Source of the DNA: Ophiura sarsii
Taxonomy: Eukaryota; Echinodermata; Ophiuroidea; Amphilepidida; Ophiuridae
Assembly (NCBI GenBank): GCA_035610835.1
Contig: CM069449.1
Span: forward strand, 64,070,292-64,134,291
Direction of reading: 5' to 3'
DNA length: 64,000 nt
Made by a program: the position numbers and the translations under genes. Positions 1-12,310 of the stretch are shown piece by piece (the first letter of the stretch is position 1; each line of letters opens with the position of its first letter). The notes beneath the pieces are model-generated. The model was given only the letters and a program-made list of their open reading frames with translations, searched no databases and was not told the DNA's origin.

Positions 1-788
1 CAGACCTAATCTCTTCAAATAATTTGCATACACTTTAAACATTGTGTTCAATCTGTGCATTGTGAATGCAAATAGGTTTGTTTAGGTTCATTGCACTTTT
101 CATGTTTGGTAATTTCCACTTTCTGCAGGGTGAAATCACTTCTGACTAGATCAATGAAATCAATCAATCAAAGTTATTGATATTGATTACTCCCTGTATG
201 AGCTACTTCATTTTCTGTTCCCATTGTTTGGGGGATTTTTATTCTGGAAAATTATGAAGTAGCACATCCGGATGATAAATTAATATCATTATTGCTGTTG
301 TTGACATGACGATATCGCTTACATCCCTCCATCCATATTGACATACTTTCCACAATCTCGACAAAAACTCAAATATAATAATTATGAGCTTTCTGAAATC
401 AGGGTCTTTACCATCCATATCGACATACTTTGTCTTTCCACCATCTCTACAGAAACTCCAATATAATATGGGCTTTCTGAAATCAAAATCTGGGAATATG
501 TCAGACCTGTCCACAATCCGTCTGTTTAAAGCCTTAAACCACAAGTTGAATTATAATTCATAGTGTGAACATTCGTATATTTCAGCATGCATTTTCACAA
601 TTGAAATGCATTTTCAGGGCAAAACAACTGAAGTGAAGTTCTATTGAATAAGGTCTAGTTCAAATTTTGATCTATCTTGACCCATGGCAGTGTCGGAATT
701 GCGTCAAAGTTAGCAAGAATCTGTTTAAATTAGCGAGAATCTGTTTAGATTCTAGAGTTGCTGGATACTAATAGAAATTTGATGGTTA

Positions 789-836
789 GGGAGCGATCAC
801 TATTTACGCCAGGGGTGATGGGGGGGATAGAGGATT

Positions 837-868
<32 letters not shown>

Positions 869-1084
869 GTGGTGGACATTTTTTCATCGCCCCCTTTCTC
901 GAACACTAACAAATTTCATGTCCCCCCCACCCCCTCCAGTACAGTATGCGCAATGCAAAAAGTTGTTGTCTTTGCCGGAAATAAAATGTGCTCCTCCCCC
1001 TTCATGTCTTAACAAAATGTTGTGTCCCCCCTGATTTCCAACCCCCATCCCACCCCACCCCTAGCGTAAATAGTGATCGCTCCC
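789..1084. mobile_element. MITE with 20-bp TIR and TTA duplication
   Basis: The left end gggagcgatcactatttacg at 789 is repeated in inverse orientation at the right end (cgtaaatagtgatcgctccc, ending 1084). Both sides carry TTA (786-788 and 1085-1087). A 3-bp TTA/TAA duplication with a G-rich terminus is typical of PIF/Harbinger-type elements (inference). The inside holds a T tract followed by a run of 21 G at 847-867 and C-rich DNA, with no coding capacity. Confidence 0.8.
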
Positions 1085-1573
1085 TTAGGTAGAAAACTTG
1101 ACTATAACATTTAGGATGCTCAAAATCAAAAGTGAATGCAAATTTTAGACTCTTCTGTTCCGGATGGGTGTGGTGTGGTATTACTCGGAAGTGGGAGTTT
1201 CAGTTTGGTCTGGTAATTTTGATTTCATTCTGATAATATTTATTCATTCATGGTTGGCCTACACATGATGTGGGTGGGTACTTTGCCAACACCCAGATTT
1301 TGGAATTGTTGGTGGGATGACACATGGCAACACCCTTCTATTCCATCATCATCATTGGTCATCCGTGGACGAAATGGAGGAAGCAATCGCAACACACTGG
1401 GCCCAGAATTTTTTCTTCTTTTTCTAATGCGCATCAATAAACTAACGCGCACGGGAGCTTTGAGACGAATGATTTTTTAAATTTAGCCTATGTCTTTGGT
1501 TTTGTTCGCTATACTCGCCGTCAGTAAAATTAGCTGGCACTCATGTGGCCTAGCTATAAACCCTGAATCGGCA

Positions 1574-1669
1574 TAATTCTGTTATACCCTACACACCAAC
1601 ATCGGTAGTATGCGTCGTTCTTAAAAATCACGCACTATGAATACCCCTGTGAAGGGTATAACAGAATTA
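1574..1669. mobile_element. 96-bp MITE, family TAATTCTGTTATACCCT, copy 1
   Basis: The terminal inverted repeat taattctgttataccct (1574-1590) is mirrored by agggtataacagaatta (1653-1669). A nearly identical full copy lies at 46648-46745 inside a DYRK1A intron, and a half copy in reverse orientation at about 22350-22412. The core contains cggtagtatgcgtcgttc. It is non-coding. Confidence 0.85.
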
Positions 1670-1694
1670 CTCCCCTGAATCATGTATTTTATTA

Positions 1695-2142
1695 AAGGCC
1701 TGTTCAGACGGCCACTATTGCATGCATTAAGATCGAGAATAGTTATTCTCGAGCTTAATTATTTTTTTATGCTAACCCAGACGACAAACTGAAACCTCGA
1801 GTATAGCGATTATTACTGCGGTAGCTTAAGGTTAACTCAAGGTCATGCGACTCTTCATTTTGCGGTAAGACCTTGTCTTAAATCTCACTCGCGGTTAGCA
1901 TTACGGAAGGATTCACATGGTGCACACTCTTGGTTAGCTCTAGGTAAGTGCCTCGGGGTTAGTTAACCGTAAGATCTTCGGGTTAGTTAACTGTAAGATC
2001 TTTTAGGGTTAACATTCCAGCTTTATACTAGGGGATAGTTAACCATGAACGATTCACACGGCCGTTAACCTAGAGTTTAACCTCGATGTTACCGAATTTG
2101 GTGCTAACCTAGAGGTTAGTGTCCCTCGTCGGAACGCTCCTT
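1695..2142. mobile_element. Probable foldback/MITE element with GTTCNGACG ends
   Basis: The ends read cctgttcagacggccacta on the left and the inverse of ttagtgtccctcgtcggaac on the right, an imperfect inverted repeat. The inside contains several copies of ggttagttaaccgtaagatc-like sequence and the near-palindrome gagaatagttattctc. Boundaries are approximate. Confidence 0.5.
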
Positions 2143-2454
2143 AAGTCTTCACATAGATGATACTTGTATCATTATGTCACAATGATGATTAAATTCTAAT
2201 AATAGTGTCATCTTCATTTTGATTGGTCTCCACATTTTTAAGCTTCTCCCCTCAAAAAAGTCTGAATGGTTTCAAGGCCTTTTGTTATATTGAAATGTAT
2301 GTCTTGCCTATTCATTGTGATTGTTTGGAGGGGCTGATTATCTATCATTTCCCCTTTTTTGTCACTTGGAATTGGAATATAATAGAGATCTCAATTTAAG
2401 AAAATTTGACTACAAATCTCCAAATTGTTAGAATATTTTATTGGCATTATGGGA

Positions 2455-2597
2455 TGGGTTTCATTGTTTGTTTTGGAGTTTTTAAATTGTTTTATTTCTA
2501 TTATATTCTATTTTATGACAAATATGGGTTTCATTGTTTGTTTTGAGGTTTTTAGATTGTTTTATTTCTATTATATTCTATTTTATGACAAAGCTAC
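2455..2597. repeat. Tandem duplication, 70-bp unit x2
   Basis: The sequence beginning gggtttcattgtttgttttg occurs at 2455 and again about 70 bases later, with both copies ending in attctattttatgacaaa. The two copies differ at a few positions. The open frame crossing it is a by-product of the repeat. Confidence 0.85.
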
Positions 2598-3121
2598 TGA
2601 CATATATCTAAAATGTTTAATGAATTTTGTTATTCATTATTGAAGTCAATTTATAAAAGCTTCATTTTAATAAAAAACAATTACAATTACATTTCAAATT
2701 GAAGCTAAAATTGTACCTAAAATACTGGAATTCAGGTCAGACAACCAGACTGGCGGCATGCAGTCTGCTCTGTTAATTGAAAAGTGGATATGACAAGAAT
2801 TTACATAATAATAATATTAATGGCTTCCCCTATTTATATTTAATAGGAATGGGAATTTTGACACCTGTCAGTTGTCCCTTAACCTCATTTAAATGGGCAA
2901 TTTGTAAGCTTTCTAAAAGCTTTTCACAAAACCAACATCTGACAATAATTCCAGCAACCAAATCTTTTCTATAATAATTAATATCAAAACCACCTGGCCT
3001 AATCTTTCGATGATAATTGATATCTATCAACAATATTATTATAATAATAACTTTTTGGTTTTGTATGGACCAGACATTTTTCTTCCCTGTGGTTAAAATT
3101 GTTGTCACAAGCTGTGAGAAT

Positions 3122-3920
3122 CCATTAAGATTCTCATACGAGAATCCTTCGATGTACTTTGTGTATAAACCTAGCCTTGATCAGGCTTTCTAAAATTTGT
3201 ATCGGGTAGTAGTCCGGGCTATATACTGATAGTAATCAATAATAAAAAGTATAATAAGCTTATATATTTCGTGCGATTAAAAGCATCCAGAATGAAGTGA
3301 AAATTCATCAGCCGCCCCCTTCACCGACCCACTAAATTACTCACTGAACACGCCGGGCGAAGCCCGGTGTAAACTGTAGTGATCGCCATTAAAATACCAT
3401 CGTGGGAGTGCGAAGCACGACTGAGGGCGCTTGCGCCCGAAAGCCTTGTGTATTCTGTTATGACTGGTGCAGTAATTTATGCTAATTTCATTAAAATATT
3501 TACGTACGATGTCACCGATTGGTTCATGTTTGTCGGTCACCCCGCCTCCACTAGTGTCGTAATTGCTTGTCTCTTCTGATTGGATGTTATACCTTATGAA
3601 TAATACATATTCGCCATATTTGGGCATAGTTACAACCCACGAGAACCGTTGGATTGCGATCAGTTTTGTAAGGTAATACATTAGATTAGCGATACAGAAT
3701 GTGCAAGGCTTCGTGTTAGGGTAGCTCTCAGTTCGTAAATCCTATGTCACTTGTCTAAGCACGCTGTATTCAGCTTAATAGAGAAGAGTGGGATTTTTGG
3801 GTGGGATTTCCGTGTTACAGTGTCAGCGCCAGATGGTTACGGACTGCGTCATTTTAAATAATTTTAGAAGCCTGGTCAAGGCTAGTATAAACCTAAAATG
3901 TTCTACGAGAATCTATTTGG
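3122..3920. mobile_element. About 800-bp element with long (60-75 bp) inverted ends
   Basis: The left arm (3122-3196) contains tataaacctagccttgatca and ctttctaaaa. The right arm (3862-3920) is its inverse, with ttttagaagcctggtcaagg and ctagtataaacc. Both arms also share agattctcgta-like ends. Inside, ccgggcgaagcccgg at about 3353 is a small hairpin. A 114-codon frame on the minus strand (3337-3681) resembles no family I know and is probably not a gene. Confidence 0.7.
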
Positions 3921-4008
3921 TTTCTTCTTATTGAATTGTGTTGGAATCTCTGTGAGAAGACATTTTTTTGGATTCTCATGGAAATCCTTACCCTGAATAT
4001 TGAAGGCA

Positions 4009-4186
4009 TTAAGGCCAAAAAAAAGCAAGCTTTCTTTATTTTTAAGTGCTTCTTTCAATTTTGTAACTTTTTTAAAAGTTTTTTTTAAACTTAAAAAAAA
4101 AAGATTAAAAAAAATAGCGACCCTAGATTTCCGGAAATTCGGGTCGGTCGGATAGGGCAAGTTAACTTTTTTTTTTGTGGCCTTAT
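4009..4186. mobile_element. Harbinger-like MITE (TTAAGGCC...GGCCTTA)
   Basis: It starts ttaaggccaaaaaaaagc and ends gtggccttat, with an internal ggtcggtcgg motif shared with other GGCCAA-ended elements in this window. It has no coding capacity. Confidence 0.6.
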
Positions 4187-4781
4187 TTGGTATAGCATTA
4201 ACATTATACATGGGGCAGCACTTCTTGATATGAAAAAGGGTATTTGATTTGATTCAATAGACCAGAATTGTGAGTCAATTTGTGTGGGTTATACCAAAGA
4301 CGGTCGGTATAAAGGTATGGTTACACATGTTTGAAGTTTTGAACTCTCCTGGATCCCACCCACGCACAGGTGGAATTTACTGTGTGCAGCATCGTGTACA
4401 TGTTCGCTGTACCGTGGTTTTACATACCAGTATGGTGGGAATTCCTCTGAACTGAACAGGGACAGTCCCTACAAACTGAAATGACAAGCATAGTCAACAT
4501 TCCAAACTGAAAACAAATCGCCCCTCTAGGTCCTCTAAGGTCAAGTGTGCCATATTTAGGTCAGGGACAATGAAATAGTACAGGCCAAAAATCACACAGG
4601 TGTGTGCCTGTGTAGGATGTACTGTATGAACATACTATGATACCAGCACCACAGATCTGTTTTGTATTTGTTCATAGAGTTTACACACTGTAAAATCTAT
4701 GATTTGTTGTACTGGGTGGTGAGCTCATAACTTTGTTTTGGTTTATTTTTGTTGAATTTTCTATACCAGTTGTTCATTTAT

Positions 4782-5090
4782 GGATGCACCATTAGATTTC
4801 CAGGGTGGGGATAGGAAGTTTTTGGAAAGAAAAGAAATTCCCCCTCTATGCAGGCAACAAAAAAAAATCCCCCTCTATGCAGGCCAAAAAAAAATTCCCC
4901 CTTGATGAGTAAAAAAACCCAAAAACATTCTACCCCCACCCAACTCAATATGAATGAATACATTTTTTCTAAAAATCGCCGCCTTTAGCGGCGCAAAAAA
5001 AACAACTACACCTTTTGGCGACCAAAAAAAAAAAAAAAATCCCCCCTGGACCCAACTTCCTTTTCCCCTGGAAATCTAATGGTGCGTCCC
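4782..5090. mobile_element. MITE with GATGCACCATTAGATTTCC inverted ends
   Basis: The left end gatgcaccattagatttcca is mirrored by ggaaatctaatggtgcgtcc at the right end (about 5069-5089). Inside are three to four copies of cccctctatgcaggcaacaa-like sequence separated by A-runs. A TTA triplet flanks the element on both sides. Confidence 0.75.
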
Positions 5091-5666
5091 TTATATGGGG
5101 TACAATTTTTTTTTCTCCTTACGCTTATAATTATATCCAACCTTTTGCAAGTAGTGGTCTACTGACACTACAGTACACTTTAGGGAAAGCTCTTCAAGCA
5201 TATTAAAATAGTTTTTAAAATGTGTGTTTTATAATCAAGCCATCAACTTCACACTCTGGACATTGTTCAGACTTTCTACAGAACTGTAAAATACTAAAAG
5301 CTTAGAAAAATTGCTAAACAACCATGGAGCCTTGTATCATCATTAATATTGGATTTGATAAGTTTGTATTGTGTTGGCTATTTCATTGTAACCTTTTGAG
5401 ATCTGTGATGTTTTTTGTCCACCGTGCCTTAGAAACATGTACATGTATGTATACACCATGCCATGCCGCCTTGTTGGATTTATCATTATCAATATTGGAT
5501 TTGATAAGTTTACCTGTTTGTGTTGGCTATTTCATCGTAACCTTTTTGCGATCTGTAACATTTTTTGTGTTCCGTACCGTGCCTTGGACACATTTATACA
5601 CCACGCCGAAATACTTGTAGGATTTATCATTATCAATATTGCATTTGATAAGTTAGCGTACTGTAC

Positions 5667-6454
5667 TATCCCTATTAAGCGCCCAGGACCTTATAAGCGC
5701 CCACCCCTGTTTTTCTCAATGACTCCCAACAAACAATCCCATATAAGCGCCCACCCCTGTTTTTCTCAATGACTACCGTCTACCAACAAACAATCCCTTA
5801 AAAGCGCGCCCACCTTTTCAAATGGCCAGCATCCTCAAATGACCACTTGTACACATATATTTCATTCAGTACATGAAATGGTCAGCCTCCTCAAATACCA
5901 TCAAATGGTCAGCATCTTCAAATGACCATCAAATGATCCGCATCTTCAAATGACCACTTGCACATTTTATAAATGAGTTTAAAAAAGGTAACATAATAAG
6001 GCCAAAAAAAAAAAAAATGTTATATTGGCGTAACCCGCCCGACCCTAAAAATACGCCCGACCCTACACTTTTTTTTTTTTCAGTGGAAAAAAAAAAAAAA
6101 ACCAACCGACCGACCCTAAAAAATAAAAAAATAAAAAAAATAAATGTTTTTTCTCGAACGAAATACGACGGTGCTCCTCGAATAAACGGAAATTCCTTCC
6201 GAAAATATGGTTTATTGTGTTTTATTTGTATATAGACTTGTACTGAGGGGTACTTCTATTCTAACAAACAATAGGGAATGTTTAAACTCGGTTAACATTG
6301 TTCAAAAACAGCTGCTAAAAAAAAAAAAAAAAATCCCTACCTACCTACCCTATTTTTGTTCAGCCCGTTACGCCAATATAACAATTTTTTGTTGTTGGCC
6401 TAAGCGCCCATCCAAATTGACTTTGCTAACCGCCCTGGGCGCTTAATAGGGATA
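5667..6454. mobile_element. MITE inserted in the satellite, itself carrying a nested MITE
   Basis: The inverted ends are tatccctattaagcgcccag at 5667 and ctgggcgcttaatagggata ending 6454. Internal direct repeats of aagcgcccacccctgttttt lie at about 5696-5815. A second element (6000-6400) is nested inside. The two halves of the host satellite unit join cleanly across it. Confidence 0.85.
6000..6400. mobile_element. Nested Harbinger-like MITE with TAA duplication
   Basis: The left end ggccaaaaaaaa...tgttatattggcgtaac is mirrored by gttacgccaatataacaa...ttggcc on the right. TAA flanks both sides (5997-5999 and 6401-6403). GGCC ends with a TAA/TTA duplication match PIF/Harbinger-type non-autonomous elements (inference). 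It lies inside the element at 5667-6454, so it is the younger insertion. Confidence 0.85.
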
Positions 6455-6751
6455 CGGTATTTGTGTTGGCTATTTCATTGTAACTTTTTGAGATGTAACG
6501 TTTTTTGTGCATCTTACTTTTGAGTTGGACACATTTAGATGCCACGCTTCTTGTCAGATTTTTTTTTGCGTTGAATATTTTATGTGTCTACATGCCGAAG
6601 GCAGATGCATTTATTCTTCTTTATTTTTCTTCGCATATTTCTTCATGGTAAATTGCATTTCTAAATTAAAATCCCCACCTAACTCTTAAATATCTCAAGC
6701 TTTTTCCTTTTTCCTTCTTTATTCAAACCCAGTGCTGCCCCTGATTAAATT

Positions 6752-6962
6752 AATCAATTATCTGGTATGTTCAAAACTTTGTAAAACGCAGTTAACCTTG
6801 AGCCCAGTCATGTTTTAATAACATTTACACATTACGAACAAGAGATGTTATAACTTAATCAATTGTCTGGTATTTTCAGAACTTTGTAAATGCAGTTCAC
6901 CTTGAGCCAAGTCATATTTTAATAACATTTTTACATTACGAACAAGAGAAGTAATAACTTAA
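6752..6962. repeat. Tandem duplication, about 105-bp unit x2
   Basis: The segment aatcaattatctggtat...cattacgaacaagaga appears twice in succession, with small differences such as cacagt versus aatgcagt and an indel. It is non-coding. Confidence 0.8.
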
Positions 6963-8390
6963 TCAAATTGATACAAATCATTGTATGTCTGGCTGAAGAA
7001 CCTGAGCGAGAGGATGATGACCTCAAGCTCCTGAACGTCTAGAATGAAGGAGTCGATTATTTTAATATCATTAGCAAAAGTGTTGTCTGTTCTTGTCATG
7101 CAGAATAATTGTGTATTACATTTCACACCTCTTCAATTTCATACAATTTGAAAAAAATGCTAGATAGTATGAACTTTCCATACAGCAGGGTTAATTTTAA
7201 AATAATGTGCAGAAACTCTCCAGAGCGCTCTTCTGTATTAAAGGGATGGTGATTCAAACTATACGTGCCAGGGAAGCGAGACTTTCGGAAATTTGTCCGG
7301 AATTCTGGATATTTGGCCATAAAAAATAGATAAGGGATTTTTGTAATTTTTTAAATGTGTCTTTTGTTGGTCATTTCTGGAATCAGGTGATAATATTTCA
7401 GCATTAAAAGAGTCAAACATGTTTTTTTGGGGAGGGGTGATACCCTATATCTTATTCTCCAGACAAGCCCCCATAAAAGTCCGATGCCACGCGCAAACGT
7501 TCGGGCCATCTGGCCAAGCTCGCATAAAAAGTTCAGGAAAATGATCAATCACCCACTTGCATCCCTGATGTGGAATGGGGCGGGTTGGTGGCAGTTCTCA
7601 GATTGGGAGCACTCGACTTAGGCTCAGAGAGGGTCGTCATACGGTAGGACTAGAGTAAAAGATCTTAGTTGTAAAGAATTAATGAAACATCTACGCACCA
7701 TTCTTGTTATCATATCAGGTGTAATTTTGTTGGACATCTCCAATTCTACTGTTTTACTTAACAAATTTAAATGTTGAAGTCTGTTTTAGGTTTAGTACAC
7801 GTAGGTACATTATTGATCTCAGAATTGATTGGGTCACACAGGGGCAAGGTCAGAAACCATTATTGATTTGGATGTCAATCAAACGCTGTACCATCTTTGA
7901 TTAATTGCATCATTGTCATTTGGGACAATATTTGGCTCAAGTACGCAATTATTTTAAAGATTTAAAGAGCTGTCAATGGTTATCAGTGTTGTCTAAAAGC
8001 AAAGGGTTATATATTAACATGTATTATACAATACTTAAGATATAAAGTGTGCAGCCAAATAGCCTCTATTTTTCATCCATCTAATCGCGTAAACAAAGTC
8101 GGGATTGGCAAAGTTGTCACGGATGGGTTTTTTCACTGCCTTTATTATGTAGTTACACAATGAGTCTTCCCTCCAAAAAAAACCCCACACACACACAAAA
8201 AAAACACCACACACCAACAACAACAAAACAATAAACCCCTTCTCCAAACCCTAAAATTATAATGGTAAGCCCCTTTATAAAGATGTTTTGAAAATCAATT
8301 TGTGCTATATGACTGCGTTTTACCCAGGGGAGGGGTGTACTCAATTTGGTGATGATCAAGTCTCTAATTAAGCACATGTGAACCAGGAGC

Positions 8391-8449
8391 TACTCTGTGA
8401 CTTTTCTGACATAAGTTGTGACTTTTCTGACAAAAGTAGCTCCCGGTCC
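8391..8449. repeat. Short foldback repeat (ACCAGGAGCTACT / AGTAGCTCCCGGT)
   Basis: The arms accaggagctact and agtagctcccggt are inverse of each other around a loop holding two gtgacttttctgaca copies. A close relative with a perfect 15-bp stem is at 33092-33140. Confidence 0.75.
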
Positions 8450-9435
8450 TATACTTTGCTGCTCAAAATTTGAAAATACCGGAAGCTAAAACTTGGCAGC
8501 CAGGTGTAAAAAACTCCTTGGCGCCCAGTTAATTCAAGGCTTGGTGATGATGTACCACCAGTAAAATGAAAATGGACCCTCACATTTGTTGAAAAAATGA
8601 CCCCTCACAGATGTAGCCCCCAACCCCCTCTATTTTTATACAAATTGTTCTGATATTTTCGGTAAAATATTAATATTTTAGAAACAAGTTTAAAGAAAAA
8701 TGTGTCACAAAATAGCGAGATATGTCACATAGTCGCGAGCTATATCACATAGTCAGGCATTGTTGCCATCAAAGACGGTTGCCATTTTGTTGTCCACTAA
8801 AACAGAAGATCTCCTCTCTTAAACTCAACAAAGACCCAGCCTTGCCAGATGTTGCGATGATGCGCACACAAGCACAGAGGAGTCAACCATTCCTCTAGGC
8901 GATGTTTCTCCGTGACCCAGCATCTCACATTCTGTTGTGAAAGGTGGACGGATCAGGCTGACCTCGCTTGTCATCTGGTTGTAATATGCCAAGTTGGAGA
9001 TCAGCTGGCACGCGACAAACGTAAACCTGAGACACATTGGAAGGTCTCTAAAGCCTGTATCATGTATCCTCATGAATAATACTAATAGAGTGGCATTTTT
9101 AAGGGCAGATTCGTTACTTTCTTATTATTTTTACGGGGTTTAGCAGTCTGTTTGATAGTCTCATGTTAAATTGTCAATCTTAAAAAGTCAATTAATTTGT
9201 CAGTACCTTTGTTATGAAACAATATTCATGCAATTCTAAAAAACAATAACAATAACAATCTGAAGAAGTCGCAAAATCATTTCAGGAAATGTTGTCCAAT
9301 TTTGCTCAATCATTTTATCTCCATATAGTTTCGGGGAAAAGAATGATGTTTCCATAATTTTCAGAAGAAAATCTACATGTTCATCATTTTTAGGATATTT
9401 TTAAAACATGGTCGATCTTCCTCAAGCCATTGAAA

Positions 9436-9640
9436 AGGGTAATATTAATTCCTTACCATTATAATTTTGCGGATACTTTTTTTTGTGCGAATTTAAAAAT
9501 GGCTGCCATTTTAGCGGGCATTTTATTTTGCAATCTAGATGTTTTACTGTTACTTTCAACGCAAAATTGTCAGTTTCCTGGGTATTTAATTTCGCGAATC
9601 CACATCCCTCTGAAAATTAAATCCATACCTTTTAAACCAG
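9436..9640. repeat. Dispersed repeat related to the window's right edge
   Basis: It contains tgctgccattttagcgggca-like sequence, a gcgaattt motif and gttttactgttact. The block at 63886-64000 shares the order ttttgcgagttt, gctattttagcaggcattta and tttgcgaatc. It is an AT-rich, non-coding repeat with unknown ends. Confidence 0.55.
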
Positions 9641-11979
9641 CAATATTATTATGCCATTTAGGACTTGACATAAGTCTATCTAACCATAACACAAACCCTC
9701 ATTGAATGCCCTAGTAGCCTAGAGTTGTTGCTTGCTTACTCATCAGCTGATGATTGTCTGTCGGATTGGTGTACATAATTCTGCCTAGAGATAGATCCCA
9801 TACCAGTGACCAACCACTTCTGCGGCTGTACAACTGTCAAACTGACCGTCCAACTGGCTTGGCCAATTGACCTAATCACTGACTGTATGTAATTGGCTGG
9901 ACATCTTTTACAAAACTCAACATGTAAGACAGTATTATTTAATTTAGTAATTTTAAGTGGAGCCATGTACATGTAAAGGAAGTCAGTGAAATTAAATACC
10001 CAGTGAAAATGACGAATTAGTATTAAGCGACAAAAAAACCACCACCCCTGTTTTACGGGCAGTTGGACGTGTCAGGTAGGGTCGATAGGTTGAGCGTTTT
10101 TTTAAGTTTTAACCTAAAATATCACCAAAATCTGCGTAAATCAGGAATTAAAAAAAAAAAAATTGTGAAAAACAATTGTGAACAGATTTTCGGCCAAAAA
10201 ACAGCTGATTTTCCATGATTTGTGGTGTTTTTTTGGTCGCCTTTCTGAGCATTTTGGTGTTCCCTGGACCCAATAGTAAATGTTGTGAACTATTTGATCT
10301 ATAGATGTGTAAGGATTCTTTAAAACCAAAAATCTGTTACACACTTAAAAGTGTGATGTAGTTAGTCATTACATGTGTTGTGAGTCACAATTAATAACAA
10401 GCATTCTCAACAACAACAACGCATTGGGATGAGGCCCATTAAAGGTATCACCGCTAATTAACTTCTGCCCCATAATCAAAATTCATTAAATTAATCCTCA
10501 TAATTATAAAATGTTATTGTAATTAAGGCCCATTTGTTAATATTTTGTGTATTGCTATTTTTGTGCTGTTTTATTTTTGAGGGTAAAATGTGCATGCGTT
10601 CATAGTTGATATGGTTTTTCAATCCTCTGTTAGTATTTATTTTAAGCTTTGGTTATTTATAGGATGAGGAGCCCCTAACTTATTTCTTGAATGAATCATG
10701 AATCATTGATTTATCATAACTGTGTTATTGATTTGATGGGTCTGAATGAGATATGTCAGATTTCAGTGTTATTAGAAATTAAAACAAAAATTACCACTTT
10801 TACAATATATTCCCCTCCCCATTGGCACCTGCAATAACCCTGGTCGCTGTCTCGTCTGTAAACGTAGCCTTGAGTTTTGTAGTGCAGCAAATCAGTCCAC
10901 AGGAAGGAGGGAAGTTGAAGGATTTTATTTATTTTATCATTTATTATTTGTTTTATTATGAGAAAAAGGATGTTGTTTAAACCTAGAATATTACAATTCT
11001 ATTTTGTCCCAAGGAAAGGAGGGAGGGAGCTAAATCCAACCAAATTGTTAGGCCCTAATGAGCTGCTCACAAAGTTATTGTTTAACAAATTTGTTATATT
11101 GGAAATGTGTGTTTATTATAACAAATTCTACACAAGTAAAATAGAGGACAAAATTGGAATGCCGTAAGTGAGGTTTAGTAACAAAATCTTGAAAATTAAT
11201 ATTTTCTACAACTCCTGGAACATCAAATTAGTATGTACATGTAGAGAGATTATACAGTGTCTAATTTATCATTTGAGTGCAGTCTATTTTGCTTGATTGA
11301 ATCTTGTGATCGTGAAAATACGGAGTAAAAGAGCATTCCAAACCAGTACTGTACCCATAAGCACTATTGCTCCCGTTTTCCAACCCCCTCTTTAGCAAAT
11401 GTTATGATCCAAATCCGCTGTCTGGCAAGCCACAACAGTAGGTAGTGGCTTGAAAACCCCATCTACTCGCTGCATACAAGTGAAACCTGGCTCAGATGAA
11501 ATTGGCATTATTTATGCTAGGATGAAAATAAAAAATAATGAAAAAAGTGGGTCGTGACATTCATATGACCTTTTGTGCTAATTAATTCGGCAGGATTACG
11601 AGAAGGAAGGGAGTGGACAAATGGGATGGAGTCTGTTGTTGGCCAATGCAGTCAAGCCTGTGATGCATGCCCAGTGAATGTATTAATCAGTATAGCGTTT
11701 AGGCCATGAGAAAACAAACACTGTTCCATGGATATTCAGATTTTTCTAGTAGGGTCGGTCAGTCAGGCATTTTGTGTGGCTTTTCAAAAAAATTCAAAAA
11801 TTTCACAATTTTTTCTTATGTCCAAATAAATGTCAGAAATTTGTAAAATAATAAAAAATCTCAAATTCAAAAAAATATGGGTCAGGCCTTTAACAAGTAC
11901 GGTTGTAGTCCCCTTAATAAAGTAGGCTCACAATATCCTCATTAGGGATGGGATCAAAATGGATTCCCATATTTAAATA

Positions 11980-12310
11980 GGGCCAAAAAAAAGAAATTGT
12001 GTTGCCCAGTTGCCCCTCAAGTGCCAAAAATATTAGTCTGTCGATTTTCCTCTTCTTTTTTTGGTGACAAATATTACTGACAGACAGTGGTTCATAACAA
12101 GACAAAATTGGCAAATGTCAATAATTGTTTTTAGTGTGATAATATTTTAAAAGCAATCTGTTCAAGCACTCTTATTCATTTCAAGCAGAAAATAGTAACA
12201 TTTTGACCAATTGGGTCAAGTTTAAATCTTAAAAATAAAAATTGCAATCCTGATTTTTGAGATTTTAGGGTCGGTCGCTGAGAGCAAAAAATAAATAAAA
12301 TGGCATAGGT
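11980..12310. mobile_element. Degraded Harbinger-like MITE, TGTGTTGCCC subfamily
   Basis: It carries the same internal order as the copy at 15286-15641: gtgttgcccagttgcccctc, caagtgccaaaaatatta, a gacaaaattggcaaatgtca block and finally gattttagggtcggtcgctg. The right terminus is decayed, so boundaries are approximate. Confidence 0.6.

Larger units (their letters stand above)
5328..6560. repeat. Satellite-like tandem array, about 140-bp unit, third unit split by a transposon
   Basis: The unit contains catcattaatattggatttg, gtgttggctatttcattgta and the segment ttttttgtccaccgtgcctt. Copies start near 5328 and 5470. A third starts near 5612, is interrupted after gcatttgataagtta and resumes at about 6458 with gtatttgtgttggctatttc. 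The interruption is the element at 5667-6454. Confidence 0.8.

Noticed and set aside
3337..3681. 114-codon minus-strand frame inside a TIR element
   Set aside because: No transposase motif (no DDE-type spacing or DNA-binding domain visible), and it lies wholly in an about 800-bp non-autonomous element.
5324..5772. Overlapping frames of 98 and 111 codons
   Set aside because: They are produced by the about 140-bp tandem repeat, with the same peptide words repeated in two frames. They are not genes.
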